Shown here: positions 59,700-64,000 of the stretch, piece by piece
Layout of the letters: the number at the start of each line of letters is the position of its first letter
Position numbering within the stretch: position 1 is the stretch's first letter
Assembly (NCBI GenBank): GCA_041480065.1
Contig: JBGOZF010000007.1
Coordinates: forward strand, 1-64,000
DNA: 64,000 bases
Source: Fen-999 sp041480065
GTDB taxonomy: Bacteria; Pseudomonadota; Gammaproteobacteria; Burkholderiales; Rhodocyclaceae
Reading direction: 5' to 3'
Made by a program: the position numbers and the translations under genes
Notes under the pieces: model-generated
Told to the model about the DNA's origin: nothing
Seen by the model: only the letters and a program-made list of their open reading frames with translations
The model's database searches: none

Positions 59700-60485
59700 A
59701 TGCAAGATTCACTGGTCATCGCCGGCAAGGCCTACGCGTCGCGGTTGTTGGTCGGCACCGGCAAGTACAAGGACTTCGCCGAGACGCGCGCCGCCGTCGA
59801 TGCCTCCGGCGCGCAGATCGTCACCGTCGCGATCCGCCGCACCAACATCGGCCAGGACCCGAAGCAGCCGTCGCTGCTCGATGCGCTGCCGCCCTCGCAA
59901 TTCACCTACCTGCCCAACACCGCCGGCTGCTACTCGGCCGACGACGCCGTGCGCACGCTGCGCCTGGCGCGCGAACTCCTGGATGGCCACGATCTGGTCA
60001 AGCTGGAAGTGCTCGGCGACCAGCAGACCCTGTTCCCCAACATGCCCGAGACGCTGAAGGCTGCCGAGACGCTGGTCAGGGATGGCTTCAAGGTCATGGT
60101 CTATTGCTCCGACGATCCCATCCAGGCCAAGTTGCTGGAAGGCATCGGCTGCGTTGCCGTGATGCCGCTCGCCTCGTTGATCGGTTCCGGCATGGGCATT
60201 CTCAATCCCTGGAACCTCAAGCTGATCATCGAGTCGGCCAAGGTGCCGGTGCTGGTCGATGCCGGCGTCGGCACGGCTTCCGACGCCGCCATCGCCATGG
60301 AACTCGGCTGCGACGGTGTGCTGATGAACACCGCCATCGCCGGCGCCAGGAACCCGGTGCTGATGGCCGGCGCCATGAAGAAGGCGGTCGAAGCCGGGCG
60401 CGAAGCCTTCCTCGCCGGGCGCATGGCGAAGAAGCTCTATGCCGCGGCCCCGAGTTCGCCGACCACGGGGATCATAGGAAGCTGA
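59700..60485 (+). CDS. thiG: Thiazole synthase ThiG
   Basis: ThiG makes the thiazole phosphate moiety from deoxyxylulose phosphate, dehydroglycine and ThiS thiocarboxylate. The 261-residue TIM-barrel has SRLLVGTGKYKDF at the N-terminus, VKLEVLGDQQTLFPN (Schiff-base lysine region), DAGVGTASDAAIAMELGCDG (in part) and LMNTAIAGARNPVLMAGAMK. AAGGAA precedes the ATG (59700). The next gene begins 4 bp after its stop, so thiS-thiG may lead into the unknown gene and trmB. Confidence 0.96.
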   Translation: MQDSLVIAGKAYASRLLVGTGKYKDFAETRAAVDASGAQIVTVAIRRTNIGQDPKQPSLLDALPPSQFTYLPNTAGCYSADDAVRTLRLARELLDGHDLVKLEVLGDQQTLFPNMPETLKAAETLVRDGFKVMVYCSDDPIQAKLLEGIGCVAVMPLASLIGSGMGILNPWNLKLIIESAKVPVLVDAGVGTASDAAIAMELGCDGVLMNTAIAGARNPVLMAGAMKKAVEAGREAFLAGRMAKKLYAAAPSSPTTGIIGS

Positions 60486-60489
60486 AGCC

Positions 60490-61245
60490 GTGCCGCGCCT
60501 ACCGTTGGTAGCGGCAATGCTGGCTGCCGTGCTCGTTGCCACTCCCGCCCGCAGCCAGGAAGCGCCGCCGCCTCCCGACGGTTATGCGTTCCGCAAGCCG
60601 CGCCTGCTGACGCAGCAACTGATCTGGGGCCTGGTGCACGGCGTCAAGCTGCTGGCCGAGACCTGCCGGGGCCAGGAAAACGGCCAGGCCGTTGCCAACG
60701 CTTATGCCGACTGGCTCGAGCGCTACGACCGGCGCATCCAGGGCGCGGCCCGGGATCTTTCCCGCCACTACTTCGGCCAGGACGCCGCGCCGGCCGAAGC
60801 GCTGAATGTCGCGCTTCATTTGAAACCACAACTGGATCTGCCGCCGGACGATCTGGCGCCCGCCTGCTCCTCGGCGGTAGAGGCGATCAATGCGCCTCGC
60901 CACGATCTCGATCTCTTCTATGCCTTGCGTCGGGACGCCGCTCGCGTCGAGCGCGCCGAAGCAGTGCGGGCGCGCGTGGCCGCTTGCCTGAAGAGTCTCG
61001 CGGCCGAACCGGCGGCGAGCCTCGAGGCGAAGTTCGCTGCCTGGGCGCAGGTCAATGAATTGTTCGAGAACGTTTCGCGCAGCAGGTTGCTCAGCCTGAA
61101 AGGCGATAGCGCCGAAGATCGCCAATGGCGGCACGAAGCGGGCGCCGGCGCGGTACCGCCGGCGGTGGAGTGCGACAAGTTGGCGGGCGACCTCGCGGAA
61201 CCGGCGTACGCTCTGGGCAACGTGTTCGGAGCAGACGACCGATGA
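60490..61245 (+). CDS. Exported protein of unknown function
   Basis: I do not recognise this 251-residue protein. It starts at a GTG (60490), 4 bp after thiG, and has a signal peptide (MPRLPLVAAMLAAVLVATPARS, if GTG is read as Met). The mature part is helical with evenly placed cysteines (AETCRGQENGQA, PACSSAV, AACLKSL, VECDKLAG), which could form disulphides. Its last codons overlap the trmB start in ATGA. Despite the thi and tRNA-modification neighbours, nothing points to a function; it looks like a conserved periplasmic protein of this lineage. Confidence 0.7.
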   Translation: MPRLPLVAAMLAAVLVATPARSQEAPPPPDGYAFRKPRLLTQQLIWGLVHGVKLLAETCRGQENGQAVANAYADWLERYDRRIQGAARDLSRHYFGQDAAPAEALNVALHLKPQLDLPPDDLAPACSSAVEAINAPRHDLDLFYALRRDAARVERAEAVRARVAACLKSLAAEPAASLEAKFAAWAQVNELFENVSRSRLLSLKGDSAEDRQWRHEAGAGAVPPAVECDKLAGDLAEPAYALGNVFGADDR

Positions 61246-61943
61246 ACGATGCCGCCCCGCCGGCACACGGCCATATCCGCAGCTTCGTCCTGCGCCAGGG
61301 TCGCGTCTCCAACGCGCAGGCGCGCAGCTACGAAGCACTGATGCCGAAATTCGGCATCCCCTACCGGGCCGAAGCGCTCGACCTGGGGGCCGTCTTCGGT
61401 CGCGATGCGCCGAGGGTTCTGGAGATTGGCTTCGGCATGGGCGAGACCACGGCCGCCATCGCCGCCGCCCACCCGCAGATTGACTACCTCGGGCTCGAAG
61501 TCCACACGCCGGGCGTCGGCAGCCTGCTCAAGCAGATCGCGGAGAGCGAACTCGCCAACGTGCGCATCATCCAGCACGACGCCGTCGAAGTGGTGCGAAA
61601 CATGATCGCGCCGGGCACGCTGGCCGGCATCCACGTCTTCTTTCCCGATCCCTGGCCGAAGAAACGCCACCAGAAGCGCCGCCTGCTCCAGCCGCCTTTC
61701 GTCGCGCTGCTGGCGCAACGACTGGCGCCGGGTGGCTATTTCCACTGCGCCACGGACTGGGAGGAGTATGCCCAGCAGATGCTCGAAGTGCTGGCCGGCG
61801 AAGCGCTGCTGGAGAACACCGCCGACGGTTTCGCGCCCCGCCCGGAATACCGGCCGCTGACCAAGTTCGAGCAGCGCGGCCTGCGGCTCGGGCATGGCGT
61901 CTGGGACGTGGTGTTCCGCCGCCGCGACGGGGCAGGCGCATGA
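61242..61943 (+). CDS. trmB: tRNA (guanosine(46)-N7)-methyltransferase
   Basis: TrmB methylates G46 in the variable loop of tRNA using SAM. The 233-residue protein has LEIGFGMGETTAAIAAAHP (SAM loop), YLGLEVHTPGVGSLLK and FFPDPWPKKRHQKRRLLQPP, the latter being the family signature. The ATG at 61242 overlaps the previous stop by 4 bp and the next gene start (61940) overlaps its end by 4 bp. The cluster thiG-unknown-trmB-unknown is thus tightly packed. Confidence 0.96.
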   Translation: MNDAAPPAHGHIRSFVLRQGRVSNAQARSYEALMPKFGIPYRAEALDLGAVFGRDAPRVLEIGFGMGETTAAIAAAHPQIDYLGLEVHTPGVGSLLKQIAESELANVRIIQHDAVEVVRNMIAPGTLAGIHVFFPDPWPKKRHQKRRLLQPPFVALLAQRLAPGGYFHCATDWEEYAQQMLEVLAGEALLENTADGFAPRPEYRPLTKFEQRGLRLGHGVWDVVFRRRDGAGA

Positions 61944-62422
61944 GTATCCGCCAGTTCAATGCCAGCTACATACTGGCCGAGGACCGCATCCTCATGCGCG
62001 TGACGTTGGAGACCGACGAGGAATTCCGCTTCTGGCTGACCCGGGCCTGCCTGCGCGGCTTCTTCCGGCAGGTGGATGCCTGGCTGGCACCGCGCGACGA
62101 CTCCACCGCTGCCGCCGTGCAGGCCTTTCAGCGCGAGGCGGGCATTGCCCAGGCCGACTTCCAGTCGCCGCTGCGGCCCGGCGAGAAGCTGCCGCTGGGC
62201 GCAGCGCCGGTGCTGGTCGAAGCCATCGACGTCGACGCCGGCGGCGAGTCCATCCGCGTCGCCATGACCCTGGCCGACAAGCGCCAGGCCGACTTCAACA
62301 TCACCGGCGACGTCCTCGTCGGCGTCCACCACCTGCTGCAACAGGCGGCGCGCGTCGCCGACTGGGGCATCCAGACCACGGCCTTCGGCGGCGCCGTTCC
62401 CGCAGCGGGCCGGCTGCACTAG
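61940..62422 (+). CDS. Conserved protein of unknown function after trmB
   Basis: This 160-residue cytoplasmic protein has no recognised domain. It begins MSIRQFNASYILAEDRILMRV, a style of N-terminus suggesting a beta-sheet start with ILAEDRILMR, and contains FRFWLTRACLRGFFRQVDAWL, later FNITGDVLVGVHHLLQQAAR. No signal peptide or membrane segment. It is coupled to trmB by an ATGA overlap and converges on rdgC, with 25 bp between stops. A role tied to tRNA modification is only a guess from the overlap. Confidence 0.65.
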   Translation: MSIRQFNASYILAEDRILMRVTLETDEEFRFWLTRACLRGFFRQVDAWLAPRDDSTAAAVQAFQREAGIAQADFQSPLRPGEKLPLGAAPVLVEAIDVDAGGESIRVAMTLADKRQADFNITGDVLVGVHHLLQQAARVADWGIQTTAFGGAVPAAGRLH

Positions 62423-62447
62423 CCGGCAATACGCGCCGGCGCCGGCC

Positions 62448-63350
62448 CTACGCCGGTTTCAGCTCGCCGCCCAGCGCGGCGACGAGGTCGCGGAACATCA
62501 GTGCCAGTTCCCCCGCCATCAACGCGAAGTCCACGTCGAACTGCTCGTCGGCATCCTGGGCTTCCTGTTCCGCCGCCTCCTTGAGAATGTCGAGGAAGGC
62601 CAGGCGCTTGATCTGTAGCTTGTCGTTGAGCACGAACGAGACCTTGTCGTTCCAGGTCAGGCCCAGGCGCGTGACGATCTTGCCGGCGCCGATATGGGCC
62701 TGGATCTCCTTGCCCTCGAGATCATGGCGAACGTAGCGTATCGCGGCATCACCGCCGGCAGAGGCCTTGAGTTCGAGATCGCGATCGATGCTGAAGCCGG
62801 CGGGCGCATCCCCAGCGGCCAGCCACTCCGTCATCGCCGTCCCGGGCGACACCTGCGTCTGCAGCGGGCGCAACGCCTCGGCCTCGATCAGCGGAGTCAG
62901 GTTCTCCATGAATTCATCGGCGCGCGCATCGGAACCGGCGTCGATCACCAGCCAGCCGTTGACCGGATCGATCCAGCCCCAGGTCGTGCGCCGGCATGTA
63001 AAGGCCTTCGGCAGCAGTTCGTCGGTGACCTGGTCGCGTAAGTCGCGCAATTCCTTGCGGCCGACCTTGCGATTCTGCTCGGCCTCGACCTGCGCCGCGC
63101 GCTCCAGCGCCACCTGCCGGATCACGGTCGCCGGCAGCAGCTTTTGCTCCACCCCCAGCGCGAGCAGCCACTGGCGGTTGACGGCATGAACGAACTCGCC
63201 TTCGACGCGCGGGTAGACCCAGCCGCGGCTGATCATGTCGAAACCGCCGCAGCGCTTTAGCGGATGCGCGGCCAGAAGTTCATTGAGCCGGGTCGAGTCC
63301 ACCGAGCCGCCGGCGGGAAGACGGTAAATGCGAAGATTGCGAAACCACAT
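62448..63350 (-). CDS. rdgC: Recombination-associated protein RdgC
   Basis: RdgC is a ring-forming dsDNA-binding protein that limits RecA filament loading. The 300-residue protein is of normal length and begins MWFRNLRIYRL, a hallmark. GWVYPRVEGEFVHAVNRQWL, LLPATVIRQVALERAAQVE and LDILKEAAEQEAQDADEQFD (in parts) fit the family. It is monocistronic, convergent with the unknown gene after trmB. Confidence 0.95.
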   Translation of the reverse strand: MWFRNLRIYRLPAGGSVDSTRLNELLAAHPLKRCGGFDMISRGWVYPRVEGEFVHAVNRQWLLALGVEQKLLPATVIRQVALERAAQVEAEQNRKVGRKELRDLRDQVTDELLPKAFTCRRTTWGWIDPVNGWLVIDAGSDARADEFMENLTPLIEAEALRPLQTQVSPGTAMTEWLAAGDAPAGFSIDRDLELKASAGGDAAIRYVRHDLEGKEIQAHIGAGKIVTRLGLTWNDKVSFVLNDKLQIKRLAFLDILKEAAEQEAQDADEQFDVDFALMAGELALMFRDLVAALGGELKPA

Positions 63351-63439
63351 ATCGATTAGGGGTTGGTTGATTCGGGGAGGCGTAGCTTACCCGATGTATT
63401 GGGCCAGGACCGGCGGTGCCGATACTCTTCCTGGCAGCA

Positions 63440-64000
63440 TCAGGATTGGCGGCTGCCGCCGCCCTGACGGGCAAGCTCGAGCTTCGCCTTCAGTTCGGGC
63501 ATCGCTGCGGCCGCAGCTTTCTCTCCCTCGAGGACGGCCTTGTGCCGAGCCTGGAAATCCGCCGAAGGCAATTCCGCGGTCACCGGACGGATCACCACGT
63601 CCGCCTCGGCCATTTCGTAGCGGCCGATGGTCTGGCCCATGATGGCGAAGGTCTGCAACAGGACATCCAGGGTGCTCTGGGTCTTGCCGTCCTTCGGTTT
63701 GGCCGAAATGTCCACGGCGATGACGAAATTCGCGCCCATGGCGCGCGCTGTGCGCACCGGCACCGGACTCACCGCCCCGCCATCGACGTATTCGCGGCCG
63801 TTGATGCTCACCGGCTGGAACACGCCAGGTACGCTGCTCGAAGCCCGCACCGCCATGCCGGTGTTGCCCGTGCGGAAGGCCATCAACTCGCCGCTCCGCA
63901 GATCGGTGGCCACGGCCGCAAAGCTGCGCGGCAGCTTCTCCAGGGACCGGTTGCCCACCGCCTTGTTGACGAAATTCTGCAAGGCTTCGCCCTTGAATAC
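63440..64000 (-). CDS. Patatin-like phospholipase (N-terminus beyond the window)
   Basis: This is the C-terminal part of a patatin/RssA-type phospholipase. The catalytic aspartate is in YVDGGAVSPVPV, and ASSSVPGVFQPV and FVIAVDISAKPKDG are typical. The nucleophile motif GxSxG and the N-terminus lie beyond the right edge; the frame is open to position 64000 (FKGEALQNFVNKAVG). The tail EGEKAAAAAMPELKAKLELA is helical. It may be periplasmic or cytoplasmic; the missing N-terminus would tell. Confidence 0.88.
   Translation of the reverse strand, partial: VFKGEALQNFVNKAVGNRSLEKLPRSFAAVATDLRSGELMAFRTGNTGMAVRASSSVPGVFQPVSINGREYVDGGAVSPVPVRTARAMGANFVIAVDISAKPKDGKTQSTLDVLLQTFAIMGQTIGRYEMAEADVVIRPVTAELPSADFQARHKAVLEGEKAAAAAMPELKAKLELARQGGGSRQS

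Overview
The window is a GC-rich (roughly two thirds G+C by eye), densely coded stretch of a free-living betaproteobacterial chromosome. The gene set and order (pilT/pilU divergent from yggS-proC-yggT, a Chp-type pilGHIJ-chpA cluster, algH-ruvX-pyrR-pyrB-pyrC', cytochrome c4, HiPIP, cimA-leuCD) suggest the Rhodocyclales/Nitrosomonadales area. No rRNA, CRISPR, transposase, integrase or phage genes were found. One tRNA (Gly, CCC) is present.

Layout. 0-2.4 kb: type IV pilus retraction ATPases pilU and pilT (minus). 2.5-4.9 kb: yggS-proC-yggT-yggU (plus). 4.9-7.7 kb: a PlsB-like acyltransferase and a divergent exported amidohydrolase. 7.6-15.8 kb: a long minus-strand run algH-ruvX-pyrR-pyrB-pyrC' followed by an RND adaptor and RND pump. 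15.8-25.4 kb: pilG-pilH-pilI-pilJ-chpA (chemosensory control of twitching) ending in a translationally coupled exported glutaredoxin-like gene. 25.6-28.4 kb: thiD-thiE-hemL (plus). 28.4-36.4 kb: cytochrome c4, an MgtE_N/CorA-like transporter, TonB-like gene, aroE, mtgA, an RNase II-like exonuclease, uppP and a YqiA-type esterase (all minus). 36.4-38.9 kb: HD-GYP protein, YkgJ-like, PEBP and a small exported protein.

The most unusual part is 38.9-49 kb. A decayed 3' end of thiC, a VapBC45-like toxin-antitoxin pair and an intact thiC lie in a row on the minus strand, as if incoming DNA displaced the old thiC end. Next come an exported carbonic-anhydrase-like protein lacking two of three zinc ligands, mutY, purT, a livK-type pseudogene, and then a Ser/Thr kinase, a PP2C phosphatase, a double-FHA protein and a TssQ-like lipoprotein. 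This last group resembles the regulatory arm of a type VI secretion system, but no structural tss genes are in the window.

50-64 kb returns to housekeeping: a rhomboid protease, cimA, an XRE regulator divergent from leuC-leuD, HiPIP, an HDOD protein, tRNA-Gly, a chemoreceptor, thiS-thiG, an exported unknown, trmB, another unknown, rdgC and a patatin-like protein cut by the window edge. Four thiamine loci (thiDE, thiC, the thiC remnant, thiSG) are scattered, and no TPP riboswitch was recognised in front of any of them. Many gene pairs overlap by 4 bp (ATGA/GTGA), which supports the operon assignments. Starts were moved inward from the longest reading frame wherever family N-termini or Shine-Dalgarno sites pointed to a later codon.
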